Positions 1 to 9,259 of a stretch of 64,000 nt of DNA are shown in pieces. Origin of the DNA: Flavobacterium sp. CF108. GTDB taxonomy: Bacteria > Bacteroidota > Bacteroidia > Flavobacteriales > Flavobacteriaceae. Below the pieces are notes generated by a model, which was not told the DNA's origin, searched no databases, and worked only from the letters and a program-made list of their open reading frames with translations. The stretch's first letter is position 1; each line of letters opens with the position of its first letter. The translations under genes were made by a program, and so were the position numbers. The DNA is taken from positions 372,001 to 436,000 of the forward strand of contig NZ_FQWW01000005.1 of NCBI RefSeq assembly GCF_900129795.1. Direction: 5' to 3'.

Positions 1-793
1 CTCTATAATTGAATTCAAGACATTGATCTACTATAATTAATTGTTCATCTTTTGACAAACTTTTATCAGCTATAATAACTCCTTCGGCTGCAACAGATCG
101 CATTAAAGCCGGAAGTTTTTTTCTTAAAATCAAAATAGGAAGATCTAACATTCTCTTTGATGCATTTTGATTATTTTTATCTACAAAGCCAACAATTTTA
201 AATCTAGATGGGGTTTCAAATTTTAAGGCGTTTGCAACTGAAATAGCATTTGCATCTGTACCATAAATTACAGTTCTTATAAGTTTTGAATTTGTTTTTT
301 CTGAAAAATACAATTCAAAAGTTTGCTTTACAATTACACGATATAAGAACAAACCACAGAAAGACAATACTAAATTTATAAATAATGCTGTATTTAAAAA
401 TGCTTTTTCCCCCGCATATAATTCATAAACTAGATTGACAAACAAAAAAAACACTAAAACTGACATTTGAGAAAACAAGAGTTTTATTGCATCAATATAA
501 GACGAATGTCTTATAATTCCTGAATAAGTTCTAAAAAGCCAAAAGAAGAAAACATTAACAACTATTAAACTCGTAACAAAATAAAAATCATGAGAAACAA
601 TAATATATCCTAAAGCTGTACCTTCAAACAGCATATAGGTAAATGTAAATGAAAAAATAAGTACCATTACATCTATGGCAACAATAATCCACCTTGGTAA
701 ATAACTAAGGTTATTAATATTTGCTCTCAAATTCCTTGGGGAAAAAGAATTATACAAAAAGGATGCTATTTTAGTTAGTTTATCTGTACCCAA
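1..793 (-). CDS. FlaA1/CapD-type nucleotide-sugar dehydratase, N-terminal part (cut by window edge)
   Basis: Reading the minus strand gives about 264 codons without a stop up to the window edge. The N-terminal part is hydrophobic with about four membrane segments (for example RWIIVAIDVMVLIF and LIVVNVFFFWLF). A cytoplasmic CoA-binding-like domain follows, with RTVIYGTDANAISVANAL. This is the layout of membrane-bound FlaA1/CapD/WbpM/PglF UDP-HexNAc 4,6-dehydratases; the catalytic SDR domain lies outside the window. Upstream stops leave TTG at 793 as the earliest start, and the first ATG is at 667, inside the first membrane segment, so TTG is preferred. With the PglC/D/E-like genes upstream it would supply the UDP-4-keto-6-deoxy-HexNAc that the aminotransferase needs. 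The family is clear; the substrate is inferred. Confidence 0.8.
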   Translation of the reverse strand, partial: MGTDKLTKIASFLYNSFSPRNLRANINNLSYLPRWIIVAIDVMVLIFSFTFTYMLFEGTALGYIIVSHDFYFVTSLIVVNVFFFWLFRTYSGIIRHSSYIDAIKLLFSQMSVLVFFLFVNLVYELYAGEKAFLNTALFINLVLSFCGLFLYRVIVKQTFELYFSEKTNSKLIRTVIYGTDANAISVANALKFETPSRFKIVGFVDKNNQNASKRMLDLPILILRKKLPALMRSVAAEGVIIADKSLSKDEQLIIVDQCLEFNYR

Positions 794-879
794 TTTTTGA
801 TTTAATTAAATTTTAACAGACTTTCTCTGTTTTACAAAAATACGAATTAAAGGATTATAAATTTATTAATTATTTAAAA

Positions 880-1764
880 TTAAATTTTAACCCCATTTTT
901 CTTTTGTTTTAAAAGTTCATTCAAATATTCTCCATAACCAGATTTAACTAATGGCAAAGCTAAACTCTTCAATTGTTCATCATTAATAAACCCTTGTCTC
1001 CACGCCACTTCTTCAATGCAGCCAACCTTTAAACCTTGTCTTTCCTCAAGAACCTGAACAAAATGTCCCGCTTGCATTAAACTGTTAAAAGTTCCAGTAT
1101 CCAACCAAGCTGTACCTCTTCCTAAGACGCCAACTTTTAAATTCCCTTTTTCTAAATAGGTTTTATTCACATCTGTTATTTCATATTCTCCTCTTGCACT
1201 TGGCTTTATACTTTTAGCAATTTCAACTACTGAATTATCATAAAAATACAATCCTGGAACTGCAAAATTTGATTTTGGATTTTCTGGTTTTTCTTCAATA
1301 CTAACCGCATTAAAATTTCCATCAAATTCAACAACACCGTAACGTTCAGGATCTGAAACATGGTATGCAAAAACAACTCCCCCATTAGGTTTGGTATTAG
1401 ATCTTAATAATTCCTGCATTGTAGCTCCAAAGAATATATTATCCCCTAAAATTAATGCCACATCATCGTTCCCAATAAAATCTTCGCCAATAACAAAAGC
1501 TTGTGCTAAACCATTTGGAATTGCTTGTTCTGCATAACTAAATTCACACCCTAAATTAGAACCATCACCTAATAATTTTTTAAAATTTGGCAGATCATGA
1601 GGTGTTGAAATAATTAATATTTCATTGATTCCTACCATCATCAATGTAGATAATGGGTAATAAATCATTGGTTTATCATAAACAGGCATCATCTGCTTAC
1701 TGACTGCGAGTGTTAAGGGATGTAAACGTGTCCCCGAACCTCCAGCTAAAATTATTCCTTTCAT
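880..1764 (-). CDS. rfbA: Glucose-1-phosphate thymidylyltransferase (RmlA)
   Basis: First step of dTDP-L-rhamnose synthesis: glucose-1-phosphate plus dTTP gives dTDP-glucose. The 294-aa length is typical. The nucleotide-binding signature [13 protein letters not shown] lies at residues 6-18, followed by GDNIFFG, an EKPENPKS sugar-phosphate loop and WLDTGT. It is the last rml gene in the unit, 67 bp after rfbD. rfbB lies about 22 kb upstream in the same direction, so the four rml genes are split. dTDP-glucose made here also feeds the 3-amino-sugar branch (17.5 kb region). Confidence 0.96.
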   Translation of the reverse strand: MKGIILAGGSGTRLHPLTLAVSKQMMPVYDKPMIYYPLSTLMMVGINEILIISTPHDLPNFKKLLGDGSNLGCEFSYAEQAIPNGLAQAFVIGEDFIGNDDVALILGDNIFFGATMQELLRSNTKPNGGVVFAYHVSDPERYGVVEFDGNFNAVSIEEKPENPKSNFAVPGLYFYDNSVVEIAKSIKPSARGEYEITDVNKTYLEKGNLKVGVLGRGTAWLDTGTFNSLMQAGHFVQVLEERQGLKVGCIEEVAWRQGFINDEQLKSLALPLVKSGYGEYLNELLKQKKNGVKI

Positions 1765-1831
1765 AATATCTTTAAGTTTTTTAGATTTTAAAAATTTGTC
1801 ACTAAATGCAGGAACAAATATTAAGATTAAT

Positions 1832-2680
1832 CTATATAATGAACATTTTTTCTAAACTATCTTTATAATTAGGAATATCAACGTTATAAGTTTGTTTTAT
1901 CTTTGTTTTACTTAACAACGAAAATATTGGTCGTCTTGCAGGAGTTGGGTAAGATGATGACGGTATTCCATAAACTTTACAATTATATTTGCCAAACTCT
2001 TTTATTGCCAACGCAAATTCATACCATGTTATTTCGCCTTCATTTGAGTAATTGTAAATTCCCGGTATCCATTTTTCAGATTCAACAATATCAATAATTG
2101 CCTTCGCTAAATCAGCCGCGTAGGTAGGGGATCCTACTTGATCATTAACAATATTAATTTCATCTTTTTCTTGCATTAATCTCTGCATTGTTTTAACAAA
2201 ATTATTGCCAAATTTGCTATAAACCCAAGAAGTTCTAATTACAATTGAGTTTGGATTTTCTTTAAGGCAAGCTACTTCTCCTGCTCTTTTACTTTTACCA
2301 TAGATATTAATAGGATTTGTTACAGCTTCTTCATTTAAGGGAGTTGATGAAGATCCGTCAAACACATAATCTGTCGAAATGTGTAATAATTTTATATTAT
2401 TATCCTCAGCATATTTAGCGATTGATTCAACAGCTAAATGATTAATTGTAAAAGCTATTTCTTTTTCAGTCTCTGCTTTATCTACTGCTGTGTATGCTGC
2501 GCAATTCAGAATAATATCAGGCTGAATTTCATTGAGTTGCGCTTTCAACAACTTAATATCATCAAGTGTAACTTTACTTCGATCTGCAAAAACCCAATTA
2601 TACCGTAAATATTGTAAAGACAAAACATACAATTCAGAACCCAATTGACCATTCGAGCCAGTTACAAGTATATTCTTCAT
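1832..2680 (-). CDS. rfbD: dTDP-4-dehydrorhamnose reductase (RmlD)
   Basis: NADPH-dependent short-chain reductase that completes dTDP-L-rhamnose. The 282-aa protein has the Rossmann motif GSNGQLG (8-14), STDYVFDG (102-109) and the catalytic YxxxK at Y127/K131. Its ATG overlaps the rfbC stop codon by one base (TAATG), which implies translational coupling. It is somewhat divergent but full length. Confidence 0.95.
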   Translation of the reverse strand: MKNILVTGSNGQLGSELYVLSLQYLRYNWVFADRSKVTLDDIKLLKAQLNEIQPDIILNCAAYTAVDKAETEKEIAFTINHLAVESIAKYAEDNNIKLLHISTDYVFDGSSSTPLNEEAVTNPINIYGKSKRAGEVACLKENPNSIVIRTSWVYSKFGNNFVKTMQRLMQEKDEINIVNDQVGSPTYAADLAKAIIDIVESEKWIPGIYNYSNEGEITWYEFALAIKEFGKYNCKVYGIPSSSYPTPARRPIFSLLSKTKIKQTYNVDIPNYKDSLEKMFII

Positions 2681-3228
2681 TAAAATAAACTATTGCATTC
2701 TTGAATGAAAGGAAGAGTTTGATCTTTCTCTGAAATAATGGCCTTATTTAAATCTATCACCCAGTCAATATTTAATAAAGGATCATCATATTTAATACCT
2801 CCTTCAGAAGCTTTATTGTAAACCTGATCACATTTATACATTACAGAAGCGGTTTCACTTATAACTGAAAAACCATGTGCAAAACCTTGTGGTATTAATA
2901 ATTGCTTTTTATTTTCGGCTGATAATAAAACACTGAATGTTTTGCCATAAGTTAGCGAACCTTTTCTCAAATCAACTACAATATCTACTATTTCGCCTTG
3001 TAAAACACGAACTAGTTTAGTTTGAGCAAATGGTGGATTTTGATAATGCAAACCTCTCAGGGTTCCATATCGTGAAAAAGATTGATTATCCTGAATGAAA
3101 TCAACTTCAACACCTAAGTCTTGAAATTTAGCTTTACTGTATGATTCAAAAAAATAACCTCTTTCATCTCCTAATATAATAGGTTCGACAATAAGTAAGC
3201 CTTCAATAAATGTTTTTTCAATTTTCAT
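2680..3228 (-). CDS. rfbC: dTDP-4-dehydrorhamnose 3,5-epimerase (RmlC)
   Basis: Cupin enzyme that epimerises dTDP-4-keto-6-deoxyglucose at C3 and C5. The 182-aa length is standard. TLRGLHYQ places the catalytic base at His61; IPQGFAHGF and the later YKCD tyrosine (near 131) match the active site. It sits four bases after the aminotransferase gene and is coupled to rfbD. Confidence 0.96.
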   Translation of the reverse strand: MKIEKTFIEGLLIVEPIILGDERGYFFESYSKAKFQDLGVEVDFIQDNQSFSRYGTLRGLHYQNPPFAQTKLVRVLQGEIVDIVVDLRKGSLTYGKTFSVLLSAENKKQLLIPQGFAHGFSVISETASVMYKCDQVYNKASEGGIKYDDPLLNIDWVIDLNKAIISEKDQTLPFIQECNSLF

Positions 3229-3232
3229 TTAA

Positions 3233-4381
3233 TTAAAATTTCACATTAAAAAAAACGTCTAAAACTGCCTGTATTCTTTTTCTATCTTCATCACTTAAAT
3301 TTGACCCAGAAGGCAGACACAACCCATTTTCAAATAATTTTTCAGACACTTTTTTACCATAATATGGATATTGTTCAAAAACAGGCTGCAAATGCATTGG
3401 TTTCCAAAGAGGCCTGCTTTCAATATTAGCTGCTTCAAATGCAACTCTTAAATCTTCTCTTGTCTTTCCATTAGATTTTGCTGGATCTATTGTAATGGCA
3501 GACAACCAATGATTTGAAAAATAATCATCATTTGGTTCTATAAGAACCTCAACTCCTTCAATATTATTAAAGTAATTAGCATAAAAATTATTCATTTTTC
3601 TACGAAGTTGTATATGCTTGTCTAAAATTTCCATTTGTCCACGACCAATACCTGCACAGATATTACTCATTCTGTAATTATATCCAATTTCGCTGTGCTG
3701 ATAATGAGGTGCATTATCTCTAGCCTGAGTAGAAAGAAAAACTGCTTTTTCTTTTACCTCTGGTTTTTTTGTTACAATTGCTCCGCCTCCAGATGTTGTA
3801 ATAATTTTATTTCCATTAAAAGAAAGAATTCCTATTTCGCCAAAAGTTCCACATTTCTTATTTTTAAAATAACTTCCTAATGCTTCTGCACTATCTTCAA
3901 GAACAGGAATATTATACTTTGTAGCGACATTATTAATATCAACAACTTTATAAGGCATTCCATAAAGATGAACCGCAATTATTGCTTTTGGTTTTTTTCC
4001 TTTCGAGATTCTGTCAATAATAGCATTTTCTAGTGAGATTGGACATAAATTCCATGTATCACTTTCGCTATCAACAAAAACAGGAGTTGCCCCTAAATAC
4101 ATAATTGGATTTGCAGATGCTGAAAAAGTCATACTCTGGCAAATAACTTCATCGCCAGCTTTAACGCCTAATAGAATTAGCCCTAAATGAATAGCAGCTG
4201 TTCCTGAACTTAGTGCGCCTACTTGAACATTTGATCCCAAATATGTTTCTAAATCTTTTTCGAAACCGTTCACGTTTGGTCCTAATGGAGCTATCCAATT
4301 TGTATCAAAAGCTTCTTGTACATATTTTTCTTCTGTCCCTCCCATGTGTGGAGATGACAACCATATTTTCGAATTATTCAT
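3233..4381 (-). CDS. DegT/DnrJ/EryC1 aminotransferase, PglE-like
   Basis: PLP-dependent sugar aminotransferase, 382 aa. The PLP lysine is K192 in SFNGNKIITTSGGG, and LSSGTAAIHLGL near 58-69 is the usual phosphate-binding region. The closest described role is PglE/PseC-type amination of a UDP-4-keto-6-deoxy-HexNAc. It overlaps the PglD-like acetyltransferase by 8 bases, and with that gene, the PglC-like transferase and the FlaA1-like dehydratase it makes a UDP-2,4-diacetamido-2,4,6-trideoxyhexose set. The sugar configuration cannot be read from sequence. Confidence 0.88.
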   Translation of the reverse strand: MNNSKIWLSSPHMGGTEEKYVQEAFDTNWIAPLGPNVNGFEKDLETYLGSNVQVGALSSGTAAIHLGLILLGVKAGDEVICQSMTFSASANPIMYLGATPVFVDSESDTWNLCPISLENAIIDRISKGKKPKAIIAVHLYGMPYKVVDINNVATKYNIPVLEDSAEALGSYFKNKKCGTFGEIGILSFNGNKIITTSGGGAIVTKKPEVKEKAVFLSTQARDNAPHYQHSEIGYNYRMSNICAGIGRGQMEILDKHIQLRRKMNNFYANYFNNIEGVEVLIEPNDDYFSNHWLSAITIDPAKSNGKTREDLRVAFEAANIESRPLWKPMHLQPVFEQYPYYGKKVSEKLFENGLCLPSGSNLSDEDRKRIQAVLDVFFNVKF

Positions 4382-4994
4382 TTTTGTGATTATATTTTAT
4401 TATTTTGCCTGGATTACCAACAACAACAGCAAAATCTGGAACGTCATCGATTATTACCGATCCAGCTCCTATCGTTGTCCATTTTCCAATTTTAACACCT
4501 TGTATAACGCAAGTACCAATACCAACATGTGTTCCTTCTCCAATTGTAACGTTTCCTGCTAGAGAAACATTGGGAGAAATATGGCAATAGTCTGCTATGT
4601 CGCAATCATGGTCAATTATTGAACCCGTATTAATGATACAATGCTTACCTATATTTACAGAAGCATTTATAACAACTCCTGCCATAACAACAGAACCTTT
4701 ATCAATTTTTGCACTTTCAGATATGATTGCTTTATTGTGAAATGCAACAGCAAAGTCAGCATTAATGTTTGAAGCAATTTTTTTTCTAGTCTCATTATTT
4801 CCTATCGAAATAATAATATTATCTTCTGGTAAAATTTCTGTTTTAGAAAATTCAATTACAGGAATATCCATAAGAAAATTATTTTTTGGATAGTCATCCA
4901 AAATTGCTCCAACTTTATTGTTTATGCTTTTTAATATCTCGATAATTACTTTGCAATGACCACTCGCTCCATATAAATATTTAACACTCTCCAT
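4374..4994 (-). CDS. Sugar O/N-acyltransferase, PglD/NeuD-like
   Basis: 206 aa. An N-terminal NeuD/PglD nucleotide-sugar-binding domain (residues about 1-75, GASGHCKVIIEIL) precedes a left-handed beta-helix of hexapeptide repeats (about 95-195, such as NASVNIGKHCIINTGS and GEGTHVGIGTCVIQGVKIG). Expected reaction: acetyl-CoA-dependent N-acetylation of the 4-amino group made by the neighbouring aminotransferase. It overlaps both neighbours (14 bases with the sugar transferase, 8 with the aminotransferase), so the four genes are translationally coupled. Confidence 0.88.
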   Translation of the reverse strand: MESVKYLYGASGHCKVIIEILKSINNKVGAILDDYPKNNFLMDIPVIEFSKTEILPEDNIIISIGNNETRKKIASNINADFAVAFHNKAIISESAKIDKGSVVMAGVVINASVNIGKHCIINTGSIIDHDCDIADYCHISPNVSLAGNVTIGEGTHVGIGTCVIQGVKIGKWTTIGAGSVIIDDVPDFAVVVGNPGKIIKYNHKNE

Positions 4995-5586
4995 TAAAAC
5001 GATCTATAGTCGCAACATTTGTTGCATTAATTCCTTCACTTACAATCACTTTTTTAAAAGTTTTCAGAATAATTTTTAAATCTAACAGAAATGATACATT
5101 TTCAACATACCAAACATCAAATGTAAATTTATCCTGCCACGAAATTGCATTTCTGCCATTTACTTGGGCCCAACCTGTAATACCTGGTTTGACATCATGT
5201 CGTTGTTTTTGAAATTCGCTATACAATGGTAAATATTCGGGTAGCAATGGACGAGGACCAATAATACTCATGTCACCTTTTAGAACATTTAATAATTGAG
5301 GTATCTCATCTAAAGACGTTTTTCTAACAAATTGACCGATTTTCGTTAATCGTTCTGCATCTGATAATAATTCTCCTTGAGAATCTTTCTTCTCGTTCAT
5401 GGTTCTAAACTTAATTATTTTAAAAATCTTACCACTTTTCCCTGGACGGTCTTGAAAAAAAAATGGTTTTCCTTGATTTGCAAAATATAAGCCAATTGTT
5501 ACTATAAAAAAAACTGGACTCAGAATTAGAAAACCAATAAATGCAACTAAAAAGTCAAGTGCAGGTTTAAAAACTACTTTGTACAT
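4981..5586 (-). CDS. Initiating phosphoglycosyl-1-phosphate transferase, PglC-like
   Basis: A short 201-aa sugar transferase with one N-terminal reentrant membrane helix (about 10-35) and the catalytic Asp-Glu dyad in KTSLDEIPQ (93-94), plus GPRPLLPEY and KPGITGWAQVNGRN. This is the minimal PglC form of the WbaP/WcaJ superfamily. It transfers sugar-1-phosphate from the UDP-diacetamido sugar to undecaprenyl phosphate and starts repeat-unit assembly. The adjacent PglD/PglE-like genes suggest the first sugar is the diacetamido-trideoxyhexose. No other initiating transferase is visible in the window. Confidence 0.9.
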   Translation of the reverse strand: MYKVVFKPALDFLVAFIGFLILSPVFFIVTIGLYFANQGKPFFFQDRPGKSGKIFKIIKFRTMNEKKDSQGELLSDAERLTKIGQFVRKTSLDEIPQLLNVLKGDMSIIGPRPLLPEYLPLYSEFQKQRHDVKPGITGWAQVNGRNAISWQDKFTFDVWYVENVSFLLDLKIILKTFKKVIVSEGINATNVATIDRFNGEC

Positions 5587-6761
5587 AAATTTTCTAATTT
5601 TTTATATTCATCTAAAATAGCATCCCAAATGACTTTTTGATCATAACGAGATACGATCATTTCTCTAGATTTCTCTTTTAAAGTATTTTTCAATTTTGAA
5701 TCACTAATCATTCTTTGCATACTATCATATATCAATTGGGCATTTTTTACAGGCACGATTATTCCATTAATTCCATCTTCAATAATTTCATTACAACCAT
5801 TTATATCAGAGACAATAGATGGTAATCCCATTGCGCCTGCCTGCATCACAACATTTGGAAATCCCTCTCGATAGCTAGGAAAAACCAAACAATCGCTAAT
5901 AGCAAAATAAGAACGAACATCTTGCTGGAAACCAACTGAAAGAATTTTCGAATTCTCATTAATAATCTGAAGAGTATCCAAATTCAAGGGATCTAATTCT
6001 TCTTCAAAAGAACCAACCAGAATTAATTTAGCATTATTATAATCCTTACTAATTTCATTGAAGGATTTAATTAGTTCATTTATACCTTTATCTGAAACAA
6101 GTCTTCCAACAAAAATAAAGACAAAATCTGTTGAAATAATATTTAAATGTTTCGCTAATAAAGTTTTTTGTTCTAATGAAATTAAGTTAACATCAAAATA
6201 ATTGGTATTAATTCCATTAGAACTTCCGTTCCCTAAAACTTTTAATTTTGTTTTATCTGTAAATTTATTTTCTACTATAAAATCATATAACCCCTTTGAA
6301 TTTGGATATACATTTGTAGCACATCGATAAGTTAATTTTTCTACAAGATTTAACAGTTTTCTTTTATTTCCAGTCGTTTCCATTAATGGTAAACCAGCAA
6401 CTGTATGTAATCTAAATGGTACGTGCGCAAACTTTGCAGCAAGCATTGAAATAATACCTGCTTTTGGTGTATGAGAGTGGACTATAAAAGGTTTTTCTTT
6501 TTTTAAAATTCTATATAATTCATAAAGGGATTTTAAATCTTTTACAGGCGAAATTTTTCTAGTCATTTCTACTGGCAAAACACGAATTCCTTCATCTAAA
6601 TTAACATCTGACAGTTCTTTGCCTGCAGATGAAATTCCGATTACTTCATAATAAGAAGACATAAATCTACTTTGTCCTTTTAATAAGGTTTTTAGTGATA
6701 GCGGAACAGTCGTAATACGTATTAACTTCTGTTTACTTTTGCCCTGAATTATTTGATTCAT
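5574..6761 (-). CDS. GT4-family glycosyltransferase (PglA-like position)
   Basis: 395-aa GT-B enzyme. HSHTPKAGIISMLAA near residue 110 marks the N-terminal acceptor domain; FVGRLVSDKGI and SYREGFPNVVMQAGAMG mark the donor domain. In the usual EX7E motif the second glutamate is replaced by glutamine (EGFPNVVMQ). It overlaps the PglC-like gene by 13 bases, so it probably adds the second sugar to the lipid-linked first residue. Donor and linkage are unknown. Confidence 0.85.
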   Translation of the reverse strand: MNQIIQGKSKQKLIRITTVPLSLKTLLKGQSRFMSSYYEVIGISSAGKELSDVNLDEGIRVLPVEMTRKISPVKDLKSLYELYRILKKEKPFIVHSHTPKAGIISMLAAKFAHVPFRLHTVAGLPLMETTGNKRKLLNLVEKLTYRCATNVYPNSKGLYDFIVENKFTDKTKLKVLGNGSSNGINTNYFDVNLISLEQKTLLAKHLNIISTDFVFIFVGRLVSDKGINELIKSFNEISKDYNNAKLILVGSFEEELDPLNLDTLQIINENSKILSVGFQQDVRSYFAISDCLVFPSYREGFPNVVMQAGAMGLPSIVSDINGCNEIIEDGINGIIVPVKNAQLIYDSMQRMISDSKLKNTLKEKSREMIVSRYDQKVIWDAILDEYKKLENLCTK

Positions 6762-6896
6762 TTCTAAATTTTAGGGATGTTTTTTTTAAATCCAATAAAC
6801 ATTTGTAACAATATTCTTAATAATTTTAGAATGCTGTATGAGTTTATTTTAAATTATCATTCAAATAATAACTTCTATATTTTTTCGACCATTAGT

Positions 6897-8033
6897 TTAA
6901 TTAACGGTAAAACCCAGTTCTTTTATTTTCTTTGTTTTTGACTCAGTTTCTTTAATGTCTTCCTTACCGTTAGTTTTTATTTTTAAGTTAGAAAATTTAT
7001 ATTTTGCGGTATATTTAAAATCCGCTGCTATGGAAACTTTACCAGAATTATCATTCCATTGTGAATTATTAATATTAACAGATCCTCCTAACGGTTTAAT
7101 ATCATCTGGGTATTTATATCCAGTTTTTGACCCTCCCATTATTAATCCATATTTTGAAAATGTATCTTTATGTGAATTAATATTTACATCTACATCATGA
7201 TATTTTTTCCCTATCATATTTAATAAAATAATTGCTATTCCAGCATCACCATTGTTAAATGTATTAATCTTTGTTAAATTTATTTTTTCCAAAGTATTAT
7301 CATTTTCATTTGGCTCTACATCAATCCCAGCCATTGGCAGTGTACCATTAGTATTAGCTATATATAGGTTAGAAATATTTATATTTTTTCCACTAATTAT
7401 AGAAATACCGTTACGCCTATTGTTATCTAGTAAGCCTCCTTCAACATATATGTTCTCTGACTCTTTGGTTGACACACCACTTATATATATACCATCTCCC
7501 CAGCAATTTATGATTTCCGGATTGTATATTGTAATATTTGAAGATGATATAATATTTATGCCCATACCCCATTCTCCAGCAGCTCCCTTATGTTTATTTT
7601 TATCACCAACTAGTTTTGGATTATAGATCTTAACATTTTCAATATTTCTAACATCTAAAATTTGATATTTAGGTAAGGAGTTGGGAGTTATTATTAATTT
7701 TGACTTTTGGTTAAAATAGAGAATTGAATTACTTTTTAATGACAAACCTTTCTCTGAAATTAAAATTGGAAAATTCGGTAATTTTACAAATTGATTTTCA
7801 TTTATTCCTTTTTGTATATAAGTGGTATAATCAACAGATCCATTTTGCACATAATTAACTGGCAAATAAGACTTTATATCAACAAATTTAATTTTACCAA
7901 CTTTCGTCTGTACATTAACTTTATATATTAAATTCTTATTTACATTCTTGTAAATAAAAGCAGAATTGCTATCCTGACAATTACATGAAATTGTAATAAC
8001 AAAAAATACGGATAAAAAAATGAGCTTTTTCAT
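6897..8033 (-). CDS. Secreted right-handed beta-helix protein, possible polysaccharide lyase or hydrolase
   Basis: 378 aa with an N-terminal export signal (MKKLIFLSVFFVITISC); the cysteine suggests a lipoprotein, but the lipobox is not ideal. Residues about 125-345 are beta-helix-like: repeated short strands of the SSNITIYNPEIINC / GKNINISNLYIAN type. GDGIYISG and NNRRNGISII resemble pectate-lyase or GH28-like coils. A beta-helix protein inside an assembly locus may trim, modify or turn over the polymer. No catalytic residues can be assigned with confidence. It is flanked by a 135-bp gap and lies 11 bp after a glycosyltransferase gene. Confidence 0.75.
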   Translation of the reverse strand: MKKLIFLSVFFVITISCNCQDSNSAFIYKNVNKNLIYKVNVQTKVGKIKFVDIKSYLPVNYVQNGSVDYTTYIQKGINENQFVKLPNFPILISEKGLSLKSNSILYFNQKSKLIITPNSLPKYQILDVRNIENVKIYNPKLVGDKNKHKGAAGEWGMGINIISSSNITIYNPEIINCWGDGIYISGVSTKESENIYVEGGLLDNNRRNGISIISGKNINISNLYIANTNGTLPMAGIDVEPNENDNTLEKINLTKINTFNNGDAGIAIILLNMIGKKYHDVDVNINSHKDTFSKYGLIMGGSKTGYKYPDDIKPLGGSVNINNSQWNDNSGKVSIAADFKYTAKYKFSNLKIKTNGKEDIKETESKTKKIKELGFTVN

Positions 8034-8044
8034 TTCTTAATATT

Positions 8045-9187
8045 TTATAAACTAAATAATTCTTTCTCTTTATTTCTAAAATGATTATAAATTTCGCAGG
8101 TGTCTACTGCATTTCTTTTCCATGAAAATTTTGTTGTATTTAACAACGCATTTGATGATAATTTTAAATAAAGAATTTCATCAGTTAAAGCAAGTTTAAT
8201 TTTTTCTTTTATATCTTCTACAGAAAAGGGATCAAAATACAATCCACCTTCTCCGGAAATCTCGGCAATTGAACTTTGATTTGCACCAATTGTTGGTTTG
8301 CTGAATAATCCTGCTTCAAGTGAAGGGAAACCAAACCCTTCATAATAAGATGGAAAAACATGAATTTTACAATTTGCATACAGCCACACTAAATCATCTC
8401 TAGAAATAAAATCCAGATAGATTACTTCTGTGGTTTTACTTATCGTCGATAAAATATCATCGTAGTCATAATTTTTTTTACCGACAATAATTAATTTATA
8501 GTTATCTTGAATAGTTTGAGGTAATATTAAAAAAGCTTCAATTAATCTTATATAATTTTTTCGTGGTTCTAGATGTCCAACAGCAAGGATGTATTTATTT
8601 GAAACAACTAAATTTTCCTTAATCATTCTTTCATTTGAATTATTTTTTAAAACAAAAGCATCAGAATCTACCGCTTCATGAATAGCTTTTATTTTGTATT
8701 CCTCAATTTTATAAAATTTAATAACTTCATCTTTGGTAAAATTGGAGATCGTTATAATTTTATCAGCATTTTTAATTGATTTTTTGACAGCATATTTTAG
8801 ATAAAAATATCTTTTAAATTCATAAGATTTCGGGAAATTTAAAAATCTTAAATCATGAACTGTTAAAATAACTTTTGCATTTTTAAATTTCGGGGAATGA
8901 AAAAATGTCGAATGAAATATATTAAATTTCTCTTCCTTTTCTTCTTTTTTCCAAAAATACTTTTGAAGTAATGCTCTCTTTATCTTTTTATTCGATTCAA
9001 ATGGAAAAATCTTAATTTTTCCTTTTCCTTTCGTAAGTTCAATAAATGTAGATTCAACAGCTTTTGATATGTAAAATACATATTCAAAATCATTATTTAA
9101 GCTTATAAGCTCTTTTACTAAATTATGAATATATTCTTTGATTCCTCCACCAGCTTCGTAATAAATACAATTTATTGCTATTTTCAT
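8045..9187 (-). CDS. GT4-family glycosyltransferase
   Basis: 380-aa GT-B enzyme. EAGGGIKEYIHNLV is the N-terminal glycine-rich loop, VHDLRFLNFP lies in the acceptor domain, VGHLEPRKNY and FPSYYEGFGFPSLEAGLFSKP give a complete EX7E donor motif. It resembles mannosyl/rhamnosyl transferases of O-antigen clusters, but the donor cannot be assigned. It belongs to the same operon as the upstream EpsG-like gene. Confidence 0.88.
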   Translation of the reverse strand: MKIAINCIYYEAGGGIKEYIHNLVKELISLNNDFEYVFYISKAVESTFIELTKGKGKIKIFPFESNKKIKRALLQKYFWKKEEKEEKFNIFHSTFFHSPKFKNAKVILTVHDLRFLNFPKSYEFKRYFYLKYAVKKSIKNADKIITISNFTKDEVIKFYKIEEYKIKAIHEAVDSDAFVLKNNSNERMIKENLVVSNKYILAVGHLEPRKNYIRLIEAFLILPQTIQDNYKLIIVGKKNYDYDDILSTISKTTEVIYLDFISRDDLVWLYANCKIHVFPSYYEGFGFPSLEAGLFSKPTIGANQSSIAEISGEGGLYFDPFSVEDIKEKIKLALTDEILYLKLSSNALLNTTKFSWKRNAVDTCEIYNHFRNKEKELFSL

Positions 9188-9259
9188 TTTGTTTTTTTAT
9201 TTGTCTTTCCTGAATATTTTTGGTCCTCACAATTTCATACATCAATTGACAATTTTCCT

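Noticed and set aside
794..879. Hairpin AACAGA/TCTGTT after rfbA as a terminator
   Set aside because: Only six base pairs and no clean T run on the minus strand; a TATTTTTG box at 835-842 is equally weak as a promoter.
3635..3880. Plus-strand open frame opposite the PglE-like gene
   Set aside because: Antisense to a clear aminotransferase with catalytic motifs; composition is that of a reverse-complement shadow. The same applies to the other plus-strand frames between 1.9 and 57.7 kb, except marC.
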